Source: Yponomeuta sedellus
Taxonomy: Eukaryota > Arthropoda > Insecta > Lepidoptera > Yponomeutidae
Direction: 5' to 3'
Assembly: GCA_934045075.1 (NCBI GenBank)
Contig: OW203732.1
Span: forward strand, 7,155,001-7,219,000
DNA: 64,000 nt
Below are positions 41,208 to 52,820 of the stretch, in pieces. Both the position numbers and the translations under genes were made by a program. The notes under the pieces are model-generated. The model saw only the letters and a list, made by a program, of their open reading frames with translations. It searched no databases and was not told the DNA's origin. Position 1 is the stretch's first letter; the number at the start of each line of letters is the position of its first letter.

Positions 41208-41492
41208 GAAGATAAAGGGTTGATAATCGACGGTTTTATTATGCGTTACCTTTATTATCTTATGCGTTCTCATTTATTTATTTTATTATACGCGTTACCT
41301 TATAAATATTAACATATATTCTTGATACCATCAAGAGTTAGTCGTATATTTAGCAACGGAAATAAATAAAAATAAAGCTGCTATTTTTAAAGAATTCCGC
41401 TTATATAAAATATAGCTGTGTATAAAAGATATCCCTCCCACGTAACCTCAATCCAAAGATAATAACTTTGACAAACGACCGACCTTAAGACT

Positions 41493-41515
41493 AGGAGGGT
41501 AATGTGTTTAGTTCG

Positions 41516-41546
<31 letters not shown>

Positions 41547-44500
41547 GTATGTCCGATTCTATGTTCCCTCATAACTCCTTAACCAATGGTCAGATTTTGT
41601 TAAACAAGGTGTCATTCGATTCAGCATCCTTGCGCGGGTGCCATAGGCTATATAAAATCATAATTATGCGATCAGAACCGTGACGAAAAATAAAATTCGT
41701 TAAGAAGCTTCGTTAAAGTACAGCTAGGAGCTACTAGATGGCGCTGTTATATTTAGTTTATTGAATTCGAATACTAATTTTATTGAACTACCCCTAACAG
41801 GTGTGAAATATTTAAAACAGAATTTTGCGGATGACGTAGGTTACATAAAATCAGTATTAATAGAGAACCAACGGAACAAAAAATTACATTTACTTCTAAG
41901 CAATTAAAGTACCACTTTTAGCCACTTGATGGCGCTGCCATATTTTATTTATTCTATTACATGTGTATACATAATTTCGGCTTTGGTCTACATGTAAACA
42001 AACCATTTATAGAATCGGTACAAATGCGGAAAGAAATAATTCCTTTAAAGTGGTTTGATCCTTCTAGATCATTCATTTAATTAAAAAATATAATTTTGTT
42101 TAACTACGCCTAACACGTGCAAAGAGAATTAAAATATTTAAAAGAGAATTTTGCGGGTGTCGTTGATTACATAAAATCAGCATTAATAGAGAACAAACGC
42201 AACACAAATAATATTCACTTCTAAGTAATTAAAGTACTGTAGCATTAGTTCCTCTACCCAACCACAGATGGCGCTGTTTGTGTTCTAAATTGCGGTATGG
42301 TTTTGTCCGAAGGCCCTACATAATATTAAACAAAATTGGATAGTATTTGAGCGTTTGCGAATCACCCCGACCAATACTGACTAGGAGTGGGTCTTTGTCC
42401 GATTTTTGGACGACGAAACGCAACCGTTTTTTCTGGAACGAAAACAGGTCCTCGAAACGGTCCTCGTTCGCAACTGGAACTGGTTTCATTGTATGCGAAC
42501 GAGCAAGGCGCAGAGGACGGTCAAACGAGTGCGAACGAGACGAAATCACGAAACATCGGAAAAAATAAGTTGTTTTACACGATATTCGACTGCATACTCA
42601 TAGACATAAAGATTACTTTATTGTATCACAGACTAAAACGAACGGAACGAGCAAGGAGCCGACGACGACGTCGCAATGATCTCATTACGTTCTAGGCTCT
42701 ATTAATGTAGAACTAAAGGACATATCCGCGTCAAACAATCTAAGGACTGGTCTCGCGACGAACAAACGCTGGCACTGCTTTAGAATGAAACGTAAAACGG
42801 TCCTATCGTCGCGGAACACAAAACGGTCTTATAAAACGGTTCGTCTTTGCAACGATCACGCCTAATACTGACTGACCACTAATAATTGGCACGACTAGTG
42901 ACGTAGGTAATATACCTCGCTTTGCGCTGTGGTGCGAGTAGTACAGTTGCTGTAATCCTTAGTTTCATATTGCTACAATAAATAGATCCCTAAGTACGTG
43001 CTGTCGTGCTAAAACAACGTTTCTCTTCTTGTCTGCTGAAACCCTGTCCTGTCCTGTCCATGTAAACAAACCGTCTATAGAAACGGTATTATGTGCTGAA
43101 AGAAATAATGCCTATAAAGTGTTTATTTCTTTCTACGCCATTCGTTTATCTCATTAATTTAAGAAATATCAACCTCATAGGGGGTAAAAATAATTATTTT
43201 TTAACACTGATATTAATTTCCTACTGACACTTAGACCAAAAGTAACTGAACAAAATATATAAAGTGTAGCATGTAACTCCTTTTCCCCTGTGCGATTATA
43301 GTCAGACAAGCTGGGTTCAAAGAAGAAACAATAAATGATAAAAAAATATTTGAACGCTCTCACTGGTAACCGAAGACGGATCCTCCGTGACCTCGTATCG
43401 TTAGGACCCATGAAATTTTAAAAAATTCTAGCTCTATTCATCTTAACGAATTTTATCTCGTTTCCTCCGAAAATAAGATTATGATTTTGTGTTAGGTTTC
43501 CTGTTCACTTGTAAGACCAAAGATTGCTTATCTACACCTAAATATTCAGTGCTTTAGGGGGCCACCTCAAGATGAATTTGTTATAGTTTCATTTTAATAC
43601 CGGTAATATTTTGGCATTCAGAAAACCAAGATTTTGTGTGTCTCCACGCCGATGCTACAACTCTAAATAACTACGCCAGGCCGAAGGCCGAGCCCCATCA
43701 TGCGGGTGCGAGGAAACTTGCCGCGACGAGGTTGAAGGCCGAGCTCAATACACGTCGCGGCACGGCCGAAGGCTGTGAAGCGGGCTAGAGGAATACTCCC
43801 ACGGCGATTCCAAATGCTGAGCTCTATTTACGCTGATGCCAAATGGAGAGACTATTAGCGCGGCCGAAGGCCGCGACAGTTACTTAAAGTTGCTGTTAGG
43901 AGTAAACCTGTCGCGCCTTTGTACAGGCCGCGGCTGAAGGCTCAGACCATTTATGTTCCCATTTACAAGTCCTTATTCTAAGTAATTAGCGAGACCGAAG
44001 ACTGGGCCCAGCAATGCAAGCACGAAGAATTCTACTCTGGAGATGTCGAAAGCTGAGCGCCGTTCAGGTCGAGGACATAATTCGTGACTATTCCAGTCCC
44101 CACCTACAATCGTTAACATTAAATAACTAGGTGCAGTGGAACGCTTTTAGGCTACATAAAAAACAGACAATTTATGTAAGGATAATAAAGAAAAAAATCT
44201 GTCGTTTCCTTTGCAAATATTCTAGATAGTTTAACACCATTAGACCATATTCATTATACTAGCTAAAAAATATCATACGACATAAATTTTTAATGCAGGC
44301 ATGTGGTACCTATGACTATATCAAACAAGTATATCAGTAAAAATATTTATGATTTGCCGAGACATGTCCATTGTCGAACAAAAGAAAACAAAGCAATAAA
44401 CTAAAATTCATTTAGGAAATAAAATAATATAACGATTTAAAGCATGTAAGCAGAAAAGGATGGACCTTTAAATTTTATCGTTTTACTGAGTCACTAAAAG

Positions 44501-44963
44501 GTCAAAAATAAAAAAATATATTTAAAAAAATTAAAAGAACCCGACTGCAGTGATAAATCAACTGAAAGGGAAAAAATAAGATAATTTTATTTTCAAATGC
44601 TAATGTCGAATCAGAAGAGTTCATGCTGCTTTACTTGAGGGACCAAATAATATAACTTTATTAGCGTTATTTGCTCAAACTGTTGCATTTATTATTTTAT
44701 ATAAAATGTTGCAGTCGGGACCCATTACTGTTTGTTTAAAGTCCTCTAATGGGTCCCGACTGCAACATTTTATATAAAATAATAAATGCAACAGTTTGAG
44801 CAAATAACGCTAATAAAGTTATATTATTTGGTCCCTCAAGTAAAGCAGCATGAACTCTTCTGATTCGACATTAGCATTTGAAAATAAAATTATCTTATTT
44901 TTTCCCTTTCAGTTGATTTATCACTGCAGTCGGGTTCTTTTAATTTTTTTAAATATATTTTTT
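41493..44963. mobile_element. Twin element, copy 1 (about 3.47 kb)
   Basis: Nearly identical to 52763-56223: by eye about ten substitutions and a few small indels, including a 12-bp tandem duplication at about 42451-42474. It starts at GGAGGGTAATGTG and lacks the CCCGACTGCAG end present in copy 2. Contents in order: a (GTAT)n run at 41515-41550; diverged internal repeats (41700-42265); CG-rich GGCCGAAGGCCG motifs (43675-44050); a terminal palindrome. No convincing protein; the short frames are the same in both copies only because the DNA is. Confidence 0.92.
44512..44963. repeat. Terminal palindrome of twin copy 1, arms about 212 bp
   Basis: The arm runs from AAATATATTTAAAAAAATTA through CCCGACTGCAGTGATAA, CTTTACTTGAGGGACC and GTTGCAGTCGGGACCCATTA, then turns back after a 13-20-bp loop (CTGTTTGTTTAAAGTCCTC). 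Near-perfect. Confidence 0.95.
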
Positions 44964-44975
44964 TCATATTTCTAA

Positions 44976-45166
44976 GGGCCTGTTTCACAATCTGCAAATA
45001 ATTTTCCGGATAAGCTATCCGCAACCAGGGCTGCCGTTTGTTCTAAATTTGAAGCCATAAACAAACACATGCAATATAGGAATATTTATTTAAATTTAGA
45101 ACAAACGGCAGCCCTGGTTGCGGATAGCTTATCCGTAACTTTATTTGCAGATTGTGCAACAGGCCC
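44976..45166. mobile_element. Harbinger-like MITE, 191 bp
   Basis: Long inverted repeats starting GGGCCTGTTTCACAATCTGC, with GATAAGCTATCCG and CCAGGGCTGCCGTTTGTTC. TAA flanks both ends (44973-44975, 45167-45169), the 3-bp TWA target of PIF/Harbinger elements. It begins 12 bp after twin copy 1. Confidence 0.78.
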
Positions 45167-45323
45167 TAAGCTAGATAGATAACATTAATTAATACAATAA
45201 GGAACACGGTAAGAAAAACCTCATGGGGGCGCCTGAGAGTCTGAGATGTGTATTTGAACGTAGCGCTTAAAGTTGCCAATCCGTTTGAAAAAATACTATA
45301 ATGTTCCTCTTTTTATACTCTTA

Positions 45324-45425
45324 GGGCCTGTTTCACAATCTGCAAATAAAGTTCCGGATAAGCTATCCGCAACCAGGGCTGCCGTTAGTTCTAAATTTGA
45401 AGTCATAAACAAACACACGCAATAT
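45324..45425. mobile_element. Harbinger-like MITE, one arm only
   Basis: The same GGGCCTGTTTCACAATCTGC arm after TTA, cut at about 45425 by repeat F. Confidence 0.75.
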
Positions 45426-45720
45426 AGATTAGACCCGTTTAAGGTCTAATCGCGATTATTTATTAGGTAAAAAGATCGATGGTAAAATATTTTTAGAAAA
45501 AAATATGATAGAGAAGATCAATGACTATCAATGACCTGTCTACTGCAGGGACCTTATTAATTCCATAACCAAGAGGAAAATATCTATGATATGTTTTTGG
45601 GAATACAAAAGTCGCTACGTTACTTACACTGCTATTTACTTATTAAATACGTCTAATCGCGATAATTTATTAGGTAATACGTAATTACCTTAATCCCGAC
45701 GTTTCGGCCACGTTGCAGTT
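45426..45720. repeat. Repeat F pieces
   Basis: GGTCTAATCGCGATTATTTA at 45441 and a related CGTCTAATCGCGATAATTTA near 45645, then GACGTTTCGGCCACGTTGCA. Related sequence at 51008-51216. Confidence 0.55.
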
Positions 45721-46313
45721 GCACGGGTCACGGGTAAACTGAAGCGGCGAGTACAGTCAGTTATTTTGGGAAGTCACTTTTTGTTTTTCGTAGCCGGCCT
45801 AAACATAACTGTTTATGAATTTCTCGAATCCTTAAAAAACATTCAATAATTGCGTGACCTAAGTTTTCTTATCTAACATATTGTATTATAATACTACCTT
45901 GTCGTCTGCAATGGCACCATCTGGCATGAATATCTACAGGTATTGTATAACTGTCACAAACAGCGAACTTACTTACCCAACTCTCGCTCTCGCTACCTAG
46001 ATAGGTACCTGCAGTGTTACCAACTTTAATCCACGTCGCTACGTACTAGGAACTTACTTAAATATTCTCAAGTTATGTTACCGTGAAAACGTTGTTCAAA
46101 TAATTAGTTATTAATTTTTTAACAAAATGGTTATTCTATTTATCCTTGCTAGTCCATTTTAGTAAACAACATTCTACCATGTAATGTATGGCTTTTTAGT
46201 CGAAAACTTCCATATTCCCATAAATTAAGTAATCGGGGAGACTATTTTAGATAATATGCTGAGAATTGTTGTCTGGAAGAAATTTCTTTTAGTAATAAGT
46301 CCGCCACTTGTAC
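45721..46313. other. No feature recognised
   Basis: Nothing to annotate. Confidence 0.4.
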
Positions 46314-46443
46314 AGTACTATACTATTTTTATGTTTAATGCACTAACCCGTGCTAAGGACAAATTAATTTTAAAAACCTATTAAGAGGCTAAACATTTCA
46401 CCCATGCCGGGATTTTTAGCCTCTAAATAGGTTTTTAAAAAAA
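46314..46443 (+). mobile_element. Snap-back SINE-A, shortest form (130 bp)
   Basis: An inverted tail (TTTAATGCACTAACCCGTGC, AACCTATTAAGAGGCT, CACCCATGCCGGGA) is joined directly to a sense tail (TTTTTAGCCTCTAAATAGG). Both tRNA-like units are deleted. TTGTAC flanks at 46308-46313 and 46444-46449. Confidence 0.8.
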
Positions 46444-46655
46444 TTGTACTTTACTGTTATTTTTTAAGTTTATGTAATTCCTGGTGTACATGCAATGAAG
46501 AATATTCTATCTATCTAATTTTAAAACAAACTATTAGCAACGTTCATGAACTTGCAAGAAAATGTCTAGTTTTGGCATCAAATAACAATTTTGAGGTTAG
46601 AATCCCGTTTTCTAAATTGGACAAGTAAGAATAAATAGACTGTACGCTATTGCAT

Positions 46656-47065
46656 TAGGTTGTTAAGGTGGTAGTAAAGCGGTAGAACGCTGGTTTCAGA
46701 TTCTTGATGTTGTGGGTTCGAATTTCAGCTTGTTGCTCTTTTTTATAAGTCCCGTACCTACGTGATCTTTCAGTAGCAATATCACTCGCTGATAGTGATT
46801 GAAAAATCTTGAGGTAACCGAAGTGTTACAAACATCAGCTCTCTCTCTCTTTCTCTGAGAGAGGTCCAGTGCCATACAGTGATGTCACGTACATTTGACA
46901 TGTTGTATCAACAGCATTCGCTGACGGTGAAAGAAAAGATCGTGAGGAAAACTTAGTGTCTTAGGTTTACATACATCAGTGCTTGAAATGGCCAATCCGC
47001 GGTGTACGCGCATACTGTCGCTTTGAGAGGAGGCCTCTAACCTACAGTGTTACGTAAATAGGCTA
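46656..47065 (+). mobile_element. Two SINE-C copies in tandem
   Basis: The first, 46656-46880, has the head (GGTGGTAGTAAAGCGGTAGA, GGGTTCGAATTTC). The second, 46905-47065, has only the body (GATCGTGAGGAAAACTTAGT, CCAATCCGCGGTG). Confidence 0.75.
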
Positions 47066-47087
47066 CTTAAAAAGAAATAACGATATT

Positions 47088-47362
47088 AATTCTTGTATAT
47101 CCCCACTGCTGTGGCACGGGGTTCGGCCATGCTCCACTCCGGGGGCCAGGTCCGGCTTGATGGAGGATTGTAAGACAGTGGCAGGCCTTACTATCAGAAG
47201 TTATCAAGCCGACCCATAAGAGCTCTGAGCTTAACGACTGCCATTACATGACAACGGCTTAGCGTGCCTTGCGAAGCACGGAAGTGCTCTGAAAACTGTT
47301 GTTGCTTAACTGAAGTAAAAAAATGATTCCAATCACTCGGTTTTATTGGGCCACGGGCGTTT
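47088..47362 (-). mobile_element. SINE-5S with internal deletions
   Basis: TTCTTGTATATCCCCACTGC, GGGGGCCAGGTCCGGCTTGA, GCTTAGCGTGCCTTGCGAAG. Most of the 5S-like block is deleted. Confidence 0.78.
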
Positions 47363-47648
47363 CCAAAAGTCCTGAAAGGGGAATAAAAAAGATACAAAAA
47401 TTCAAAATGGTGGTCAAGCAATGTAAAATCTGAACACTTCTGTAACGCCTTATACAACCGGGCAAGTTAAGGGTCTCACTTCATCTGTATAGAGGGAAGA
47501 TATTAATCATACCTCCAGGCATTGCTGGGGACTAAACAAAGGAGTACTGATTCATTGAGCGGGCTCCGAGTGCCTACATATTATAGAAGTGTACAGATGT
47601 TTCACTTCCACTGAGGGAGCCGGGGTGCGTGGGACTTAGGGTAGATAA

Positions 47649-47811
47649 GTATGTATGTATGTATGTATGTATGTATGTATGTATGTATGTATGTATGTAT
47701 GTATGTATGTATGTATGTATGTATGTATGTATGTATGTATGTATGTATGTATGTATGTATGTATGTATGTATGTATGTATGTATGTATGTATGTATGTAT
47801 TGTATGTATGT
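47649..47811. repeat. (GTAT)n microsatellite
   Basis: About 38 copies up to 47800, then a phase slip and three more. The preceding 286 bp hold no gene. Confidence 0.95.
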
Positions 47812-47872
47812 TCAATTGTTACTACGCAACCTCTTAAGCAACCATAAAATTTAAATAAATAAGACCTCAATA

Positions 47873-47925
47873 ATCCTGCGATGCAAAAAGCGACCCTTGT
47901 CCCAGCAGTGGGGACATACAAATAT
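47873..47925 (+). mobile_element. SINE-5S 3' fragment
   Basis: TAATCCTGCGATGC, CCCAGCAGTGGGGACATACA. The remainder to 48401 has no recognised feature apart from (TCT)n at 48184-48204. Confidence 0.6.
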
Positions 47926-48401
47926 AATATCATCTAGACCTCAATTGTACGTCCGAAAAAAATCTAACAATAAATTTGGTGTACATACGATAAAAAATGT
48001 TTTTTCTATCTATTTAGCTTAGGCAATACGCTGGCATGAGTCACGCGTTTTGGGGCGCTAAAATATCGGTACTTGACAATTATTGTATACGAAAGTCGCG
48101 TCTTTTGACATTTTAAATGTGCGACTAGCGTCGTTGTACGCAGATTTATGAACTATGCAGATTTCCGAAAAAGTTTACGGAATCTTCTTCTTCTTCTTCT
48201 TCAAGCTTTTGTCGGTCGAGAATTAAGCAAATACAAAAGGTCGGGTCGTATCAATACGTTGATAGGTACTTCGTTACGTGCTAATACTTCGGGTGTAGAC
48301 GCCATTGACATAAGTACGAATGATTGAAAATGTCAGGGATTTATAAGAGCAAATAGGTGACATCTTACAACAAATATTCACCTTGAATTTTTATTTTCGC
48401 T

Positions 48402-48676
48402 TTCTTCTTCTTCAGGCTATATTATCACTGCTGGACATAGCCCTCCCCTAATGAGTGCCATAGCGTCCTGTCTTCAGCTTGCCGCATCCAGCATCTGCCG
48501 GCAGTTTTTCGCAGATCGTCATCCCACCTGGTCGGAGGCCGTCCTACACTACGTCCATACATATCCACATCCATACTATTGGGGATTAAAATGTTAGAAT
48601 TTTGTGAGGGTATAGATTTGCGTACCACTCTATCAATAAGAGCATAGATCTCGTAGGACAGACAAGCTATGTCCAC
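48402..48676 (-). pseudogene. RTE-type LINE 3' end
   Basis: The minus strand encodes GRSVGRPPTRWDDDLRKTAG, RCWMRQAEDRTLWHSLGEGY, VQQ, the RTE C-terminus. Its 3' end is CATTAGGGGAGGGCTATGTC, CAGCAGTG, GCCTGAAGAAGAAG. The upstream part of the same frame (SYEIYALIDRVVRKSIPSQN) is not recognised. Confidence 0.8.
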
Positions 48677-48934
48677 ACCACCAGCGTCGAACTAGCTATA
48701 GAGCCAGGGTGGCGTTTGCCAAACGGAACCCGGACTGTGCGGGCACTTGAAGCTTTTTTTTTGCCGTATTCGGACAATTCAACGAAATTAATATAGGTTC
48801 TCTATGATTTATTTCTCAACCTGTTCTTGGACAAAGCTACAATCAACCACTAGATTCATTATTTTCTTGATTTACTTGATGATATGTGTGCGGCGGGCCC
48901 CTAAAGTCAAAATTATATGTTCATCCATTTCAGC

Positions 48935-49112
48935 CTATTGCAGTCCACTGCTGGACATAAGCCTCCCCCAGGGTGCGCCACAAGACCCGATCTCCCGTTT
49001 TCGCCATCCAGTCACCACCAGCCACCTTTTTCAGGTCGTCGGTCCATCTGGCCGAAGGGGGTGTCCTACACTACGCTTGCCGAGTCGTGGTCTCCATTCG
49101 AGTTTATGTTCA
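48935..49112 (-). pseudogene. Second LINE 3' end fragment
   Basis: The minus strand encodes RWTDDLKKVAGGDWMAKTGD, RVLWRTLGEAYVQQWTAIG with one stop upstream. Same signature, different subfamily. Confidence 0.78.
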
Positions 49113-50160
49113 TGTGACGCTTAAACTTTCGAGTACCTGGTATCAAGCCTTAGCAAAATTGATTAGCTAAGTACGCATTTTATGCTGAAAATATATTTTA
49201 GCGTAAAGCGCAAGCGCTGTTGAACTAGTTTCACTGCTTGATCTGTGGCGCTTCAACTCTATGTATGCATCTGATGAAGAAACATGAAAGCGCACAGGAG
49301 GGCGAGTGTTAATAATGCATTGCTGTTCGTTTCAATAACGCTATTGGTAATCTACCCAATCGCATTCTAATGGCATAACCTGTGCAAGTCAACTGATGTC
49401 TATTTAATTTGCGCGGGTTACACCGTTGGAATGATATTGTAAGTACTGTCATTGTGTATCAAATAACATTCATTGTCGGGCTTCAATTATTATATTGAAC
49501 AACGATATATTTATAAGACACTAAACGACGGAGACACTATAAGACCCTGAAATAAAATTAAATGAAACTTATTTCGCAGAATAAGAAACCTTTTACATTG
49601 CTTTACACTGTTTCTTAAACTCTGGTGTGAACGTAGCTTCACGGATGTTCTCCTTTGTAAAACGGTCCTTTCACGCCTTCCCGTCAAGTGCCGCAAACAT
49701 GGGATTATGTCCCTAATTTATAACCTGTTGTAGCCCTTCGGAAGCCGCGAATTCCGGAGCGCTTAAATTACGACGTCACAGCGATTATGACTGTGTTATG
49801 AATTATTTCCTGCATAGAAAGGGCCCGAAGAGACAGATTTTGAGTGAGTACGCCCACTCTGGTTTCGTGAATAAACAGATAAAGTCTTTTGCAAACTTGG
49901 AGTTAATCTCACAAATGGTTCCTGAAATATTTACAGTATTTCAAACTAAAACTTTTGCTGTTAGTGAACTTGACTTGCAGAACCACTCTATGGCTTTAGT
50001 AAATGTACATATTTTGATTTGTAAGTTATGGTTTACTCTTACCTTACTGGTAAACAAATAATTTCCTCACAATACAAACACTTGACCTGGTTCCAAAATA
50101 GAATAGCTTGTGGTATGGTTACCAGGTAAGATGATTCCCAAAGTTGATAATACACGTGCA
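49113..50160. other. No recognised gene
   Basis: An 87-codon frame at 49798-50061 (MNYFLHRKGPKRQILSEYAH...) has no recognisable domain. Nothing else seen. Confidence 0.35.
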
Positions 50161-50590
50161 TTATACTATTATTATTTTTAATGCACTAACCCGTGCTAAG
50201 GACACTTTTAAAAAACCTATTTAGAGGCTAAAAATTCCACCCATGCCGGGATTCGAACCCGCGACCTCTGGCTATCCGTGCCAGCGCTCTATCCAACTGA
50301 GCTAATGGGCGAATCACCGGCATCAGTGAAATTTCGAACTTCTTTACACTATTTGATGTAAAAACCTAACTGCAAAGTAGGTAGTCGGGGCTGTTAGTGA
50401 TGCAATCTACTTCAGCCAGATGTCGCTGCCTGTACGTAATACAGAGAATAAAGTAAAGAGGTTCAAAATTTCACTGATGCCGTGAGTCGCCCATTGGCTC
50501 AATTGGTAGAGCGCTGGCACGGATAGCCAGAGGTTGCGAGTTCGAATCCCGGCATGGGTGAAATTTTTAGCCTCTAAATAGGTTTTTAAA
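50161..50590 (+). mobile_element. Snap-back SINE-A, complete form (430 bp)
   Basis: The left arm (about 50179-50355) is an entire inverted SINE-A: tail, CACCCATGCCGGGATTCGAA, GAGCTAATGGGCG, CATCAGTGAAATTTCGAAC. The centre holds the long-form extension (GTAAAAACCTAACTGCAAAG ... CTGCCTGTACGTAATACAG). The right arm (about 50450-50590) is sense: ATTTCACTGATGCC, GGCTCAATTGGTAGAGC, TTCGAATCCCGG, TAGGTTTTTAAA. Two tRNA-like units thus face away from each other. Confidence 0.88.
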
Positions 50591-51007
50591 TCTTTGCTTT
50601 ATTCTTTCTTTGCCTTTTTAATCTTTGCCCTGTAAGTGCAATCCGTATAGCAATAACTTGAAAAAATAGGTTCTGAACCCAGATGCACGTGATAATACAC
50701 CCAAACATTATCATCATTATACGTAAACAGCAGATTAACAAAAAAGTGAGGTCTTGCTGCGTTCAACCATCTAAAGTTGTTTTTAGCAAAGGGGGGTGCT
50801 TAGATTCTGGGGTATTTAGATTTTTCTGATGAGAAAGAAGTCTTTGTAGTTCTGTAGTCAAGATCCGATGAGTTTGGTTTTTACAACAAATACCTGTATA
50901 ATTCTTGATTTAACTTGCTTGTAAATGCACGGCCTCGTGCAAATACTTATTTACATTTAATAGAGCAATCAAAATATTAATGATTCGCGATACTCATACA
51001 TAGTTGT
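50591..51007. other. No feature recognised
   Basis: Nothing to annotate. Confidence 0.4.
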
Positions 51008-51216
51008 ATATTAAACGGGTCTAACCGCGATTATTTATTAGAAGATAAGATAACAATATTCTTATTTTATACCGAAAGACTGTTACAGAAACAGCAGATA
51101 TAGAAGATGAGATACAATTGGCGGCCTTATTGCAATTTCTTCCAGGCAACTTTAAATCGGAAATTAACGTTATTACGTTTTACCTAATAAATAATCTCGA
51201 TTAGACCATTATATAT
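51008..51216. mobile_element. Repeat F as an inverted-end unit
   Basis: The left end GGGTCTAACCGCGATTATTT ATTAG is mirrored by ACCTAATAAATAATCTCGAT TAGACC on the right. About 200 bp, no coding. Confidence 0.6.
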
Positions 51217-51220
51217 ATAA

Positions 51221-51415
51221 CTAGCTGACCCAGCGAACTTCGTTCCGCCTAACAGTCGGTTCTTTAATTTTTTTTTATTTTTCCCTCCGTAAGAACCATC
51301 CTCGTACTTCACGGAATATTCTAACAAAAGAATTAGCGAAATCGGTTCAGATGCTCTCGAGATTTGCGCTTACCAACATATTCAGCGATTCATTTTTATA
51401 TTATAGATAGTACGA
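51221..51415 (+). repeat. Repeat E, copy 2
   Basis: The same series as 36045-36236: CTAGCTGACCCAGCGAACTT to GATTCATTTTTATATTATAG. Confidence 0.72.
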
Positions 51416-51477
51416 TTTGAGGTTAAATAGTGCAATAAATAACTATAATACTATTGATAAATATAATACTTCACATT

Positions 51478-51670
51478 CAGGAGCGTGGGTTTGAATGCCG
51501 GCCAATGACTTCTTTGTAAACTGCTGTGAAGGAAAACAAACGTGGGGAAACCTGAGTGTCTGAGGTGTTAACACACATGGCGCTTGAAATAGACAATCCT
51601 CGGTGGGCACGCATCGCAACTAAGCCCATACTTTTTCTCTGAAAGAATCATATTCCTTACACAGCACTAC
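51478..51670 (+). mobile_element. SINE-C, partial head and body
   Basis: TGGGTTTGAATGCCGGCCAA (B box), AACCTGAGTGTCTGAGGTGT, GGGCACGCATCGC. Confidence 0.72.
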
Positions 51671-51809
51671 CTCTAACATAGACTAGATAAATTATAAAAA
51701 TATTGTCAGTAACACATCTAGTTTCGTATTTATGCTTGCCTGGAACAAATATTGCTTTAAGTTATAAGGCCGCCAATTTATTGAAATGAAATGAAAAGGT
51801 TTTATTCCA

Positions 51810-51840
51810 AGTAACGCAGACACTGCGTGTCTGCGTTACT
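51810..51840. repeat. Perfect palindrome, 14-bp arms
   Basis: AGTAACGCAGACAC and its reverse complement flank a 3-base loop. Confidence 0.9.
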
Positions 51841-51991
51841 AAATGAAAATTACAATTCAAACTAAATTACTATTGCACTATTTTTTATATATTAATCTCT
51901 GTCACTATAACTTCTATATACAATGAAGAAGGTTTAACCTGCAAAACTAAGTACTTCAGTGTTTTTTTTAATCCTAAATACCCACTATGTT

Positions 51992-52040
51992 AAATCTTCA
52001 TAGTAGGTAACCTATATAAGGTTACCTACTATGAAGATTT
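51992..52040. repeat. Perfect palindrome, 22-bp arms
   Basis: AAATCTTCATAGTAGGTAAC CT and its exact reverse complement, loop ATATA. Confidence 0.92.
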
Positions 52041-52740
52041 GATACACAAAATTAAACTCTTTTGCGAGTCCCTTTTATTTAAAAAGTCTTACTTTGTGTC
52101 CTACTTAAAAAATTATTGCAATTTTAAGTGAAATACTAAATTTCGCAGGCCAATGTAGTTTATTTTAAGTTATTTTTTGCATCATTTTGCGATAGCTAAA
52201 CCATTTTTCTTACCTGACCTAGTCGTGAAACCAATGCACAACCGATGAACCAGCGCTCCAGTTCTAAAATATTTAAGTGCTCCCGTCTTTCTTTGAACTT
52301 TTCAGCAGCAGAGATTTAGTTTTTTAAACTCCGTCGTATAAACAAGAGACGGAGCATGCTGGAGATTTAAGTTAGTGCAAGTTGTTAAAGTTAAAGGTTT
52401 CGAGCAGATCCACAGTCTTAAGATGCAACACTTTACATAATGGAGTACGGTTAAAATTGTTAGCAGAACTTCTGCGGCTCCTTGTGACGCTTGAGTGGAA
52501 TATCAATATTATCTGTTACAGCCATGAATTTTTAAGGGGGTAGAGAGGGAGAGGGGTTAGAAGGAGGGAGAGGGGATAGAATGAGGAAGAGGGGGGGGGG
52601 GACGGTTGGGGTCAGGGCAAAACATTGCGCCTTAAAACACATCCCGACATCGCAAAATATTTTTCCTACCCACAGAACTTTTGAATGATCCATCCAACGA
52701 TACCCCACACTATTACGTAAACGTAAGTTGTATTTTTTTA
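52041..52740. other. No gene; polypurine tract
   Basis: 52540-52615 is a G/A-rich run ending in ten Gs (near 52592-52601), capable of unusual DNA structure. Otherwise nothing. Confidence 0.5.
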
Positions 52741-52789
52741 CCCGACTGCAGCGAAGCCCAAAAGGAGGGTAATGTGTTTATTTAGTTCG

Positions 52790-52820
<31 letters not shown>

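Noticed and set aside
42316..42695. Overlapping frames of 65-102 residues repeated at 53590-53957
   Set aside because: Conserved only because the host DNA copies are nearly identical; overlapping on both strands, with no domain and Arg-rich chance composition.
43175..43411. 78-residue frame also present at 54437-54673
   Set aside because: Identical because of the element duplication; the older fragment at 39826-39955 does not preserve it.
47574..47933. Open frames rich in Tyr-Val-Cys-Met or Thr-Tyr-Ile-His
   Set aside because: Translations of the GTAT microsatellite.
48804..49170. Plus-strand frames of 65-106 residues
   Set aside because: Antisense of the LINE fragment at 48935-49112 and its flank.
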